A stretch of DNA of 14,771 bases from positions 1-14,771 of the forward strand of contig JALTYW010000103.1 of the NCBI GenBank assembly GCA_027046415.1, read 5' to 3'. This document shows positions 8,451 to 14,771 of this stretch, piece after piece. The DNA is from Sulfurovum sp. (GTDB lineage Bacteria; Campylobacterota; Campylobacteria; Campylobacterales; Sulfurovaceae). Below the pieces are notes generated by a model. The model was not told where the DNA came from. It saw only the letters and a program-made list of their open reading frames with translations, and did not search any database. The translations under genes were made by a program, and so were the position numbers. The first letter of the stretch is position 1; each line of letters starts with the position of its first letter.

Positions 8451-8474
8451 CAAACCTGAAGCAGTTCAGGTTTG
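8451..8474 (-). terminator. Perfect hairpin just after pilT, possible terminator
   Basis: CAAACCTGAA (8451-8460) and TTCAGGTTTG (8465-8474) form a perfect 10-bp stem with a 4-nt loop, beginning one base past the pilT stop. The position and stem strength suit a transcription terminator for aat-tal-pilT ahead of the rplY promoter. No U-tract follows on the minus strand (TACCGACC), so it is not a canonical intrinsic terminator; it may instead protect the mRNA end. Confidence 0.5.
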
Positions 8475-8475
8475 C

Positions 8476-9612
8476 TTAACCCTCCTCATCCTTAAAGTCA
8501 AAGACATCCATCTCTTTATTGGTATTTTCATCAACAATGGCACCTTTCCCTACTCCCTGCATTTTCAGCTTCATATCGGCGGGGTTGGTAGCATATTCAA
8601 GTGCTGTCTTTTCGTCAATGTCCCCACGTCGAAAAATGTCAAGAAGCGCCTGATCAAAGGTTTGGGTACCATAGATCTCCTTTCCGTCAAAGAGCGCATC
8701 AGGTATCTCATTGTCCCGGTTTTCTGCAATAAGTTGTTCAATACGTGCTGTTTTCTTCAAAATCTCAATAGCAGCAACCCTTCCTCCCCGTTTGGTTGGA
8801 ATCAAACGCTGAGACAGCACACCTTCCAACACAGAAGCAAGTGACATCCGTATACGGTTCTGTTCATCATTGGGAAACATTCCGACAATACGGTCTATGG
8901 TCTCTTTGGCATCAAGAGTGTGCAGTGTCGAAAATACGAGGTGACCTGTGTTGGCAGCATGCATCGCAATATCAATAGTCTCAAGGTCACGCATCTCCCC
9001 AACAAGAATGATGTCAGGGTCTTCCCTCAGTGCTGCACGCAGCGCATCGGAGAAAGAGTGTGCATCCTGTCCTATGCTTCGCTGGTTGATTAGACAGCCA
9101 CGATCTTTGTGAACAAATTCGATCGGATCTTCAACGGTAATAATATGCTTTTTCTGTTCTCTGTTGATCTTATCCAAAATTGCTGCAAGCGTGGTTGATT
9201 TACCTGAACCGGTTACCCCGGTAACAAGTACCAACCCTCTTTGTATATTGGCAAACTCATTGACTACAGTCGGCAATCCCAACTCTTCAATACTCAGTAT
9301 CTCTACGGGAATAATACGAAAAACTGCGCTCAGGCCGTCCATCTGGTAGAAAAAGTTAACCCTAAAACGGTGCTCCTTGCCTATGGCATAAGAGAAGTCA
9401 AGGTTCCGATCTGTTTTCAGCTTTTCATACTGATCCTCAGTCGTGATCTCTTTAGCAAGCTGTTCCATTTGCTGTGAAGTGAGCTCTTCCTTCCCCAACA
9501 GTTTCAGCACACCATGTATTCTTATACGTACCTGTGAACCAGACTTAAGATGCAGGTCACTTCCTTCATGGCTGATCATTGTACGTAGATAAAGTTTCAG
9601 TTTTTCTTCCAT
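8476..9612 (-). CDS. pilT: Type IV pilus retraction ATPase, PilT/PilU family
   Basis: Hexameric cytoplasmic ATPase that powers pilus disassembly for twitching, surface sensing or DNA uptake. 378 residues. An N-terminal PAS-like domain (SDLHLKSGSQVRIRIHG, 18-34) is followed by the RecA-like core: Walker A GVTGSGKS (132-139), Asp box ITVEDPIEF (158-166), Walker B IILVGEMRD (201-209) and His box TGHLVFSTLHT (222-232). The core is PilT-like, but the C-terminus lacks the PilT AIRNLIRE motif and, as in PilU, reads GTQTFDQALLDIF...MKLKMQG with an acidic tail; the length also fits PilU. It may therefore be an accessory retraction ATPase. Start 20 bp after tal, with AAGGGA upstream. No other pilus gene is nearby. 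Confidence 0.88.
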   Translation of the reverse strand: MEEKLKLYLRTMISHEGSDLHLKSGSQVRIRIHGVLKLLGKEELTSQQMEQLAKEITTEDQYEKLKTDRNLDFSYAIGKEHRFRVNFFYQMDGLSAVFRIIPVEILSIEELGLPTVVNEFANIQRGLVLVTGVTGSGKSTTLAAILDKINREQKKHIITVEDPIEFVHKDRGCLINQRSIGQDAHSFSDALRAALREDPDIILVGEMRDLETIDIAMHAANTGHLVFSTLHTLDAKETIDRIVGMFPNDEQNRIRMSLASVLEGVLSQRLIPTKRGGRVAAIEILKKTARIEQLIAENRDNEIPDALFDGKEIYGTQTFDQALLDIFRRGDIDEKTALEYATNPADMKLKMQGVGKGAIVDENTNKEMDVFDFKDEEG

Positions 9613-9632
9613 CGGTATCCCTTACAGTTTCT

Positions 9633-10619
9633 TTATTGTTTCAACTGCTCCAGCATGTCTGAAAATGCCTTTTCGAATGCTTCCAATCCGTCTTTTAGAA
9701 GTGTAGCATAAACTTCATCCATATCAAAACCACTGTCTTTTAATCGGGTAAAATACCCATTGATCACGGTATCATCTATCGGCAGTTTCGGCGGTGTCAG
9801 CTTCACTTTTTGCCAGGACTCTATGGTTGCCAGAGGTGCGGTATTGACCGAATGGGGTGCAAGCAACTCCCGCATATAGTAGTATGGAGGCAGATCCTTC
9901 CCTTTGACCCCTGTACTGGCAAAAAGTGTACGGATATGCGCGTTACCATGCTTTTCGATCATATTGTAGATCTTCGCTGCATTGTAGATACCGGTAAGTC
10001 CTGTATCTATCCCCTCTTGAGCAAGCTCTCCATCAAGCATACGGTCAAAGCGGCTGACAAAGACAGAGATGACACCGTCAACCTTTGCTTCGGTCTGCTC
10101 CATCCCTTTCTCCATCGCTTTGACACAGCGCTGTGCCTGCGTCGGAGAGAATATCAGTGTCGCATTGACAGAGATGCCCTCAGCAAGCAGTGCTGTCATC
10201 GCATCATACCCGGCATTGGTCGCAGGTACTTTGATCATGACATTGGGCTCACCAATAGCCTCAAAGAGGCGTTTGCCTTCTTCTATCGTACCCTGTGTAT
10301 CGTTAGAGAGAAAAGGATCAACTTCAATGGAAATGTAGCCGTCGTTATCTGCATCATAAAGCGGCCTGAGTGCCTGTGCAGCGGTTTTGATGTCTGCGAT
10401 TGCAAGTGCTTCATACTTCTCTTTTGGACTTTTGCCCTTCAGTGCTTCAAGCTGTGCCTTGTACGACGGTGAGGTGGTGATCGCCGAAGCAAAGATCGCC
10501 GGATTGGAGGTAGCACCGTTAATGGTTCCCGCTTCAATCAGTTTCCCAAATTCATTTTGAAGGTAATCACGCTCTACAAAGTCAAGCCATAGTGAAAAGC
10601 CTATCTCTCTATCTACCAT
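9633..10619 (-). CDS. tal: Transaldolase
   Basis: Pentose-phosphate enzyme that moves a dihydroxyacetone unit between sedoheptulose 7-phosphate and glyceraldehyde 3-phosphate. From the chosen ATG it has 328 residues. Motifs: TSNPAIF (37-43), ISIEVDP (96-102), the Schiff-base lysine K130 in VMIKVPATNAG, and VNATLIFSP (151-159). The start is chosen because AAGGA lies 8 nt upstream; another ATG at 10626-10628, three codons earlier, sits directly on that Shine-Dalgarno and is less likely. The open frame continues upstream to 10781, but that part is antisense-free overlap with aat and has no Tal similarity. The gene overlaps the 3' end of aat by 11 bp, suggesting coupling. Confidence 0.93.
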   Translation of the reverse strand: MVDREIGFSLWLDFVERDYLQNEFGKLIEAGTINGATSNPAIFASAITTSPSYKAQLEALKGKSPKEKYEALAIADIKTAAQALRPLYDADNDGYISIEVDPFLSNDTQGTIEEGKRLFEAIGEPNVMIKVPATNAGYDAMTALLAEGISVNATLIFSPTQAQRCVKAMEKGMEQTEAKVDGVISVFVSRFDRMLDGELAQEGIDTGLTGIYNAAKIYNMIEKHGNAHIRTLFASTGVKGKDLPPYYYMRELLAPHSVNTAPLATIESWQKVKLTPPKLPIDDTVINGYFTRLKDSGFDMDEVYATLLKDGLEAFEKAFSDMLEQLKQ

Positions 10620-11355
10620 CTGTTTCATCCTTGTATTGCCATTGAAATTGCTGCCAGCTCCCCAGATCGCTTGGTTTTTGCAAAGCATCGTGCAGTTCGT
10701 CCAGAAAACGCTCCCGCGGTACGGTCTGTGCCCCAAGGGCGACCATATGATCCGTACGCATCTGACAGTCGATAAAATCATAGCCTCTCTGCGCTAAAAC
10801 ATCACTGAGTGCCTTGAACGCAACCTTGGAAGCGTTGGATACCAATGAGAACATAGACTCACCAAAAAAGGCTTTTCCCATTGCCAAACCATAAAGCCCA
10901 CCGACAAGTTCACCCTCTTTGTACACCTCCACACTGTGAGCAAACCCCTCCTCATACAGCCGTATATACGCCTCCTGCATCTCAGGTACAATCCAAGACC
11001 CTTTCTGCCCCTCTCTGGGAACCGTAGCACAGTAGCGGATTACATCGGCAAAACGGTGATCAAATTTGACACTGAAGCCCGCATTACGCAACACACGCCG
11101 AAACGATTTGCGTACAATAAAATCTCCCGGATAGAGCAAAAGCCTTGGGTTTGGAGACCACCATAAAATGGGATCTCCCTCGGCATACCACGGGAAGATA
11201 CCGTTTCTATATGCGGTCAAAAGCCGATTGGTAGAAAGATCCCCGCCATAGGCAAGCAATCCTTCATCAGATGCAAAACGGGGATTTGGAAAGGTATAGG
11301 AGTAGTCACTCAACGGAGCAATAAGGTAGTGGTCTTCGTCGAACATGGAGCCCAT
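10609..11355 (-). CDS. aat: Leucyl/phenylalanyl-tRNA-protein transferase
   Basis: Adds Leu or Phe from aminoacyl-tRNA to proteins with an N-terminal Arg or Lys, making N-degrons recognised by ClpS and destroyed by ClpAP. 248 residues from the chosen start, close to E. coli (234). Motifs: GGDLS (37-41), FPWY (54-57), WWSPNPR (65-71), HSVEVY (140-145), FGESMFS (164-170), and DCQ (196-198), which matches catalytic Asp186 and Gln188 of E. coli. The start is the ATG at 11353-11355, 6 nt after AAAGGAG; the frame is open to 11421, but the extra residues come from heptamer repeats and have no family similarity. The Shine-Dalgarno lies inside a perfect hairpin. The gene follows clpS-clpA on the same strand, completing the N-degron set. 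Confidence 0.95.
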   Translation of the reverse strand: MGSMFDEDHYLIAPLSDYSYTFPNPRFASDEGLLAYGGDLSTNRLLTAYRNGIFPWYAEGDPILWWSPNPRLLLYPGDFIVRKSFRRVLRNAGFSVKFDHRFADVIRYCATVPREGQKGSWIVPEMQEAYIRLYEEGFAHSVEVYKEGELVGGLYGLAMGKAFFGESMFSLVSNASKVAFKALSDVLAQRGYDFIDCQMRTDHMVALGAQTVPRERFLDELHDALQKPSDLGSWQQFQWQYKDETDGR

Positions 11356-11379
11356 TACAAACTCCTTTGGAGTTTGTAA
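11355..11379 (-). promoter_or_regulatory. Hairpin that buries the aat ribosome binding site
   Basis: On the minus strand: TTACAAACTCC, loop AAA, GGAGTTTGTAA. It is a perfect 11-bp stem. The Shine-Dalgarno AAAGGAG occupies the loop and the first four base pairs of the 3' arm, paired with CTCC, and the last paired base is the A of the start codon. If it folds in the mRNA, initiation should be hindered unless the stem is opened. The 3-nt loop is tight, so stability should be tested. It may also simply be a repeat-derived palindrome. Confidence 0.65.
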
Positions 11380-11406
11380 GTGAAGAGTGAAGAGTGAAGA
11401 GTGAAG
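11379..11406 (+). repeat. Heptamer tandem array before aat
   Basis: Four exact copies of AGTGAAG on the plus strand, starting at the last base of the aat hairpin. The unit resembles the AATGAGG unit after pheA (two differences). As at the other two sites, a GTAG hairpin follows downstream on the same strand, here at 11442. The array lies in the aat leader. Confidence 0.85.
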
Positions 11407-11417
11407 GGTTTTGGTAT

Positions 11418-11434
11418 GCATTGCTTTGCAATGC
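11418..11434. repeat. 7-bp palindrome with TTT loop
   Basis: GCATTGC, TTT, GCAATGC on the plus strand, followed by TTTTATT. It resembles an intrinsic terminator reading to the right, but no gene upstream on that strand would use it. Its 3-nt TTT loop matches the palindrome at 11355-11379 (same loop on the plus strand), so it is more likely part of the repeat cluster. Confidence 0.5.
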
Positions 11435-11441
11435 TTTTATT

Positions 11442-11467
11442 GTAGGGGGTTGTCCCCTGACAACACC
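11442..11467 (+). repeat. REP-like GTAG hairpin, left end
   Basis: GTAG, GGGGTTGT, loop CCCCTG, ACAACACC. The 8-bp stem has one G:A mismatch. Same head and CACC end as the other three copies in this window. Confidence 0.65.
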
Positions 11468-11503
11468 GTAATACAAATAATATCTTGCAGGAAATAATAT
11501 ACA

Positions 11504-11592
11504 TCGTATTGGTCAGGTAGCGACAAAGGAGCACCCAACCCCTGAAAGGGGCGCTTGCGTTTGCAACTGCCAGAGCTGCCTGACCAACACGA
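11504..11592. repeat. Branched inverted-repeat core
   Basis: Outer arms 11504-11521 and 11575-11592 pair at 17 of 18 positions, including one G:T wobble (TTGGTCAGGTAGC against GCTGCCTGACCAA plus a further four outer pairs beyond an A:C mismatch). Inside are two small hairpins: CCCC-TGAAA-GGGG (11539-11551) and TTGC-GTTT-GCAA (11555-11566). The fold resembles a three-way junction and could form in RNA from either strand or in single-stranded DNA. No known RNA family is recognised. Confidence 0.55.
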
Positions 11593-11613
11593 AAATGTTT
11601 TAGAGATACACAT

Positions 11614-11639
11614 GGTGTTGTGGGGGCACAACACCCTAC
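11614..11639 (-). repeat. REP-like GTAG hairpin, right end
   Basis: Minus strand: GTAG, GGTGTTGT, loop GCCCCC, ACAACACC. Perfect 8-bp stem. It begins 13 bp after the clpA stop codon, so it could also act at the clpA mRNA end. Confidence 0.7.
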
Positions 11640-11652
11640 GGGGTGAACCATG

Positions 11653-13845
11653 TTACGCTCCAAAGTCGAAAGTCAGTTTTTCATTTTTGAAGCCCACTTT
11701 GACCTTGCCGCCTTTTTTAAGCTTTCCAAAGAGGATCTCATCTGTCAATGCTTCTTTGATCTTCTCGTCAATCACACGGGCAATATGACGGGCACCGTAA
11801 CGTTCGTCATACCCCTCCTGCGCAAGATAGGCTTTGGCTTTTTTGCTTACTTTAACCCGTATCTCTTTTGCTGCAAGCAGTGTGTTGAGCTTCTCAAGTT
11901 CACGATCAACGATCTTAATCAGAGCATCGGTATCCAACGGATTGAAATTCACAATGGCATTTAGACGATTTCTAAACTCTGGAGCAAAAAAGGCGTTGAT
12001 CGCTTTGTCTGTTTTGACAGACGTGTCTTTGTTAAATCCCATCACATTAGGCTCTTTGGTACCGAGGTTGGAGGTCATGATGAGCACCACGTTCTTAAAG
12101 TCCGTCACCACACCGTTATTGTCAGTCAGCTTCGCACCATCCATGATCTGAAGCAGTATGTTCATAATATCCGGATGCGCTTTTTCGATCTCATCGAGCA
12201 GCAGTACCGTATGGGGATGTTTTTTGATCATCTCGGTAAGCAGACCGCCCTGCTCATACCCGACATACCCCGGAGGTGCACCGACAAGCCGGCTGACTGT
12301 ATGCGGCTCCATATACTCACTCATATCCAAGCGCTCGAAATGCACATGCAGCGTCTGCGCAAGCTGGGTTGCCAGTGCCGTCTTTCCAACCCCTGTCGGT
12401 CCCACAAAAAGGAATGAACCGATAGGACGGTTCTCCCCGTTAAGTCCGGCATAGGAGCGTTTGATCGCCGTCGCCAACACCCCAATCGCCTCATCCTGTC
12501 CGATAATATGCGCTTTGAGGTCATTTTCAAGGGTTTTGAGCTTTTTGGTATCGTCCGTACCGATCACCGTGGAAGGAAGTTTCATCATTTTTGCGACACT
12601 CTCTTCAATGTCGGCAGGCACAACAGTAAAGTTTTCTTTACCGCGCAGCATAAAGTGGGCTCCCACCTCATCGATGATATCCATCGCTTTGTCCGGTAAA
12701 AAGCGGTCATGAAGATACTTGACGCTCAGATCGATCGCACTCTGCAGCGCTTCGTCTGTAAAGCCAATCTTGTGAAACTGCTCATATTTATGCTGCACCC
12801 CTTTGAGGATGGTAAAGGTATCCTCAACGCTTGGCTCCTCTACATCGATCTTGGCAAACCGGCGGCTGAGTGCTTTGTCTTTGTCAAAAAAGTTTCTAAA
12901 CTCCTGATAAGTCGTCGCACCAATACACTTGATCTCCCCGCGTGCAAGGGCAGGTTTGAGAAGGTTGCTTGCATCCATGCTGCCCCCGCTGGTCGCACCT
13001 GCACCTACCATGGTATGGATCTCGTCAATGAAGAGAATCGCATCTTTCTCTTTTTTAAGCTCTTTTAAGATCCCTTTGAGACGTTTTTCAAAATCCCCAC
13101 GGTATTTGGTACCAGCGATCAACGCCCCCATATCGAGGGCATAGACTTTGGCACTTTTGAGAATGTCAGGCACCTCACCATCACTGATCTTCAGTGCAAG
13201 CCCTTCAGCAACCGCGGTCTTCCCGACACCTGGTTCTCCTACCAGCAGCGGGTTGTTCTTTTTCCGGCGGCAAAGTGTCTGCATCACACGGTCAATCTCA
13301 TCTACACGCCCAATCACCGGATCTATCTTGCCCTTTTTGGCAAGGGAAACAAGCTCCATAGTAAACTGCTTTAAAAGGGTCTCTTCTGACTCTTTTTGTT
13401 TCTGGTCTGCAGCATTCCCTGTTTCATCGTGCGCATGGGAGATCACTTCAAGCACATCGACTCTGGCAATCCCCTCTTTTTTCATCAGATAAACGGCATA
13501 GGAGTGCTCCTGCATGAAGATCGCCGCCAGCATATCACCCACCTTCGCCTCACTTCTCCCGGCAGAATGAATGTGTGTCATCATATCATTGATGGCGCGG
13601 GAGAGTGCCACCGTCTCAAACGGCTCTACTGCCTCTTTGAGTGTGGGAATGGTTTTGTGAATATGCGCTCCTATACCCTCTTCAAGCCGTTTGATATCTG
13701 CACCGAGCAGGTCAAATATCTCTTGCCCTTTCTCCGAACGTACAATCGCCAAAAAGACATGCTCTACGGTCAAATACTCATGCCGGTTCTCTTTGGCATA
13801 CGTCACTGCCTCTTTAAATACATCGTTCAATGCTACACTGATCAT
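11653..13845 (-). CDS. clpA: ATP-dependent Clp protease ATP-binding subunit ClpA
   Basis: AAA+ unfoldase that feeds substrates into ClpP. 730 residues, close to E. coli ClpA (758). Domains: N-domain (1 to about 145, the ClpS docking site), first AAA+ module with Walker A GEPGVGKT (203-210) and Walker B ILFIDE (270-275), second module with Walker A GPTGVGKT (482-489), Walker B VLLLDE (547-552) and FRNR arginine finger (624-627). It lacks the long middle coiled coil of ClpB, which supports ClpA. The loop that carries IGL or IGF in ClpP partners here reads VMGFNKD (601-607). The ATG directly follows the clpS stop with no spacer. The ClpP gene is not in the window. Confidence 0.97.
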   Translation of the reverse strand: MISVALNDVFKEAVTYAKENRHEYLTVEHVFLAIVRSEKGQEIFDLLGADIKRLEEGIGAHIHKTIPTLKEAVEPFETVALSRAINDMMTHIHSAGRSEAKVGDMLAAIFMQEHSYAVYLMKKEGIARVDVLEVISHAHDETGNAADQKQKESEETLLKQFTMELVSLAKKGKIDPVIGRVDEIDRVMQTLCRRKKNNPLLVGEPGVGKTAVAEGLALKISDGEVPDILKSAKVYALDMGALIAGTKYRGDFEKRLKGILKELKKEKDAILFIDEIHTMVGAGATSGGSMDASNLLKPALARGEIKCIGATTYQEFRNFFDKDKALSRRFAKIDVEEPSVEDTFTILKGVQHKYEQFHKIGFTDEALQSAIDLSVKYLHDRFLPDKAMDIIDEVGAHFMLRGKENFTVVPADIEESVAKMMKLPSTVIGTDDTKKLKTLENDLKAHIIGQDEAIGVLATAIKRSYAGLNGENRPIGSFLFVGPTGVGKTALATQLAQTLHVHFERLDMSEYMEPHTVSRLVGAPPGYVGYEQGGLLTEMIKKHPHTVLLLDEIEKAHPDIMNILLQIMDGAKLTDNNGVVTDFKNVVLIMTSNLGTKEPNVMGFNKDTSVKTDKAINAFFAPEFRNRLNAIVNFNPLDTDALIKIVDRELEKLNTLLAAKEIRVKVSKKAKAYLAQEGYDERYGARHIARVIDEKIKEALTDEILFGKLKKGGKVKVGFKNEKLTFDFGA

Positions 13846-14145
13846 CTATGCGTCCTCTTCCATCGTTGCAAGCAGGGGAAACTCGTTGCGCTTGGCAAGC
13901 TGTCTTACCTGCTCCACTTTCATCTGGGCAATCTCATAGGTGTATACACCGCAGATCGCCTTGCCTTTTTCGTGAATCTGCAGCATGATCTGCTCAGCCT
14001 GGCTGTGGCTTTTATGGAAAATATCCATCAACACCTCCACAACAAAATCCATACTGGTATAATCATCATTATGCAGCAGCACTTTGAACATCTGCGGTTC
14101 CTGCAGGTCAAGTGCTACGTCGAGTTCTTCTTCATACTTTGGCAT
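13846..14145 (-). CDS. clpS: ClpS adaptor protein for ClpAP (N-degron recognin)
   Basis: Binds proteins with N-terminal Leu, Phe, Tyr or Trp and delivers them to ClpA. 99 residues, usual length. The substrate pocket is visible: N26, D27, D28 in LHNDDYTSM, the gatekeeper M32, and H58 in IHEKGKAICGVYT, matching N34, D35, D36, M40 and H66 of E. coli. A flexible acidic N-terminus (EEELDVALD) precedes the core. The stop TAG directly abuts the clpA ATG. AAGGA lies about 12 nt before the start, a little far. With aat downstream, the operon holds recognin, unfoldase and N-degron-making enzyme together. Confidence 0.96.
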   Translation of the reverse strand: MPKYEEELDVALDLQEPQMFKVLLHNDDYTSMDFVVEVLMDIFHKSHSQAEQIMLQIHEKGKAICGVYTYEIAQMKVEQVRQLAKRNEFPLLATMEEDA

Positions 14146-14178
14146 TTATGCTAAAATTCCTTATTCAAATTTAAATTC

Positions 14179-14184
14179 TATAAT
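14179..14184 (+). promoter_or_regulatory. Putative -10 element for bioD
   Basis: Perfect TATAAT on the plus strand, 35 bp before the bioD start, within AT-rich sequence. No -35 recognised. It lies 7 bp from a TATAAT on the other strand. Confidence 0.55.
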
Positions 14185-14191
14185 CGTCTAT

Positions 14192-14197
14192 ATTATA
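14192..14197 (-). promoter_or_regulatory. Putative -10 element for clpS-clpA
   Basis: TATAAT on the minus strand 46 bp before the clpS start, in the same 74-bp gap as the bioD -10. The two polymerase footprints would overlap, so the promoters may compete. A second, weaker minus-strand box (GATTATAGAAT) lies closer to clpS. Confidence 0.5.
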
Positions 14198-14219
14198 CAA
14201 AAAATCGGGAGAAAAGCAA

Positions 14220-14771
14220 GTGAAGAGCCTTTTTATTACCGCTACAGGGACAAATGTAGGAAAGACGCACACTACCCTCAAACTCATTGAAGCACTCGCA
14301 GCACAAGGCATACGCCCGGGAGTCTACAAACCGGTCGAAACCGGTGTAACCGACACGCCGCACGATGCCACTGCCCTGCTTGACGCATGTCAACGTGTCA
14401 ACCCCAACTTTCAGTCATTGACAACCAATGACATCACCGCTTACACCTTCGAACTGCCTGCTGCACCTTTTTGTGCCGATACAGACGGTATGATCGATCT
14501 TCAATATATTGTTGACAAACATGATATGCTGTTGAAAAAGTGTGACATACTGCTTGTCGAAGGGGCAGGAGGGGTGATGGTTCCCTTGACAGAAACCTAC
14601 CTGACGGTACACCTCATCAAAGAGCTTGGTACCCAGGCACTTCTAGTAACACCCAGCCGTCTTGGCTGCATCAACGACACCCTGCTCTCTATGATGGCAC
14701 TGCGCAGTTTTGATATCACCTTTGAGTGGTGTGTCAACCTTTACGAAGATAGAGAAGATTTTGCAAAGGTT
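14220..14771 (+). CDS. bioD: Dethiobiotin synthetase (3' end outside window)
   Basis: Closes the ureido ring of dethiobiotin from diaminopelargonate, CO2 and ATP, the step before biotin synthase. 184 codons are visible, open to the right edge; family members are usually about 210-230. The N-terminus SLFITATGTNVGKT carries the P-loop with K15 and T16; the usual first glycine is Ala8. KPVETG (37-42) and VEGAGGVMVP match the substrate- and Mg-binding motifs of E. coli BioD (K37, E115). The start is GTG at 14220-14222, supported by GGGAG 8 nt upstream and by the family N-terminus. It is the only plus-strand gene and is divergent from clpS. Confidence 0.95.
   Translation, partial: MKSLFITATGTNVGKTHTTLKLIEALAAQGIRPGVYKPVETGVTDTPHDATALLDACQRVNPNFQSLTTNDITAYTFELPAAPFCADTDGMIDLQYIVDKHDMLLKKCDILLVEGAGGVMVPLTETYLTVHLIKELGTQALLVTPSRLGCINDTLLSMMALRSFDITFEWCVNLYEDREDFAKV

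Larger units (their letters stand above)
11442..11639. mobile_element. 198-bp REPIN- or MITE-like element between clpA and aat
   Basis: Two 26-nt ends in inverted orientation match at 22 of 26 positions, both starting GTAGGG and ending ACAACACC, and each folds into its own hairpin. Between them lies a branched inverted-repeat core (11504-11592). There is no coding potential that resembles a protein and no obvious target-site duplication. The make-up fits a non-autonomous element of two opposed REP units (REPIN/BIME) or a small MITE. It fills most of the 297-bp gene-free stretch at 11356-11652; the remainder holds the heptamer array and the two TTT-loop palindromes. The family has not been identified here. 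Confidence 0.6.

Noticed and set aside
9810..10472. 220-codon open frame on the plus strand
   Set aside because: Antisense to tal, with no family resemblance.
10620..10781. Longer N-terminus for transaldolase
   Set aside because: The frame is open, but this part lies inside aat, has no transaldolase similarity, and a good Shine-Dalgarno supports the start at 10619.
11379..11406. Possible CRISPR array
   Set aside because: Units are 7 bp and directly tandem with no spacers.
11356..11421. Longer N-terminus for aat
   Set aside because: The added residues are translated heptamer repeat and hairpin; the ATG at 11355 has a well-spaced Shine-Dalgarno.
11418..11440. Intrinsic terminator reading to the right
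   Set aside because: The stem is followed by TTTTATT, but no gene on the plus strand lies upstream, and it sits in a palindrome cluster.
11355..11663. Small open frames on the minus strand in the repeat stretch (102 and 65 codons)
   Set aside because: They run through inverted repeats and heptamers, give low-complexity peptides and have no suitable ribosome binding site.
13396..14154. 252-codon open frame on the plus strand
   Set aside because: It is antisense to clpA and clpS, both complete; its composition (many Cys, His, Leu) is typical of an antisense shadow.
14146..14219. BirA operator or other biotin-repressor site before bioD
   Set aside because: I found no long, well-spaced inverted repeat resembling a BirA site in the gap.

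Overview
The window looks like a chromosomal segment of a Campylobacterota (epsilonproteobacterial) bacterium, probably a Sulfurovum-like, non-flagellated member; the genus is an inference. The proteins are of the epsilonproteobacterial kind. The block rplY-pth-lptF/G-lysA-pheA-hisC-dxs follows the order I recall for Campylobacter jejuni (rplY, pth, membrane protein, lysA, pheA, hisC, fliF, fliG, fliH, dxs), except that the three flagellar genes are absent and hisC overlaps dxs by 4 bp.

Layout: all genes but the last lie on the minus strand, so the reading order runs from right to left. At the right edge bioD (+, incomplete) diverges from clpS across a 74-bp AT-rich gap holding two back-to-back -10 hexamers. 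Leftward come clpS-clpA, which abut; a 297-bp gene-free stretch full of inverted repeats; then aat-tal-pilT; a short gap with a 10-bp hairpin and a clear -10 box; rplY-pth-lptF/G; lysA-pheA; hisC-dxs; and metK, whose 3' end lies outside the window.

How the genes work together: clpS (N-degron adaptor), clpA (unfoldase) and aat (Leu/Phe-tRNA-protein transferase) form a bacterial N-degron degradation set. rplY and pth serve translation. The lptF/G-family gene serves lipopolysaccharide export. lysA, pheA and hisC make amino acids. dxs starts isoprenoid, thiamine and pyridoxal synthesis. metK makes S-adenosylmethionine, tal belongs to the pentose phosphate pathway, bioD to biotin synthesis, and pilT to type IV pilus retraction. 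The genes are ordinary housekeeping genes.

The unusual content is between the genes. Four short hairpins share a GTAGGG head and a CACC end but have different, compensating inner stems, as REP elements do. Three of them have a purine-rich heptamer array upstream on the same strand (after pheA, at the dxs 3' end, and before aat). Two of the hairpins face each other as the ends of a 198-bp REPIN- or MITE-like element with a branched core between clpA and aat. Next to it, the Shine-Dalgarno sequence of aat lies inside a perfect 11-bp hairpin. No CRISPR array, tRNA, rRNA, transposase gene or defence system was seen.
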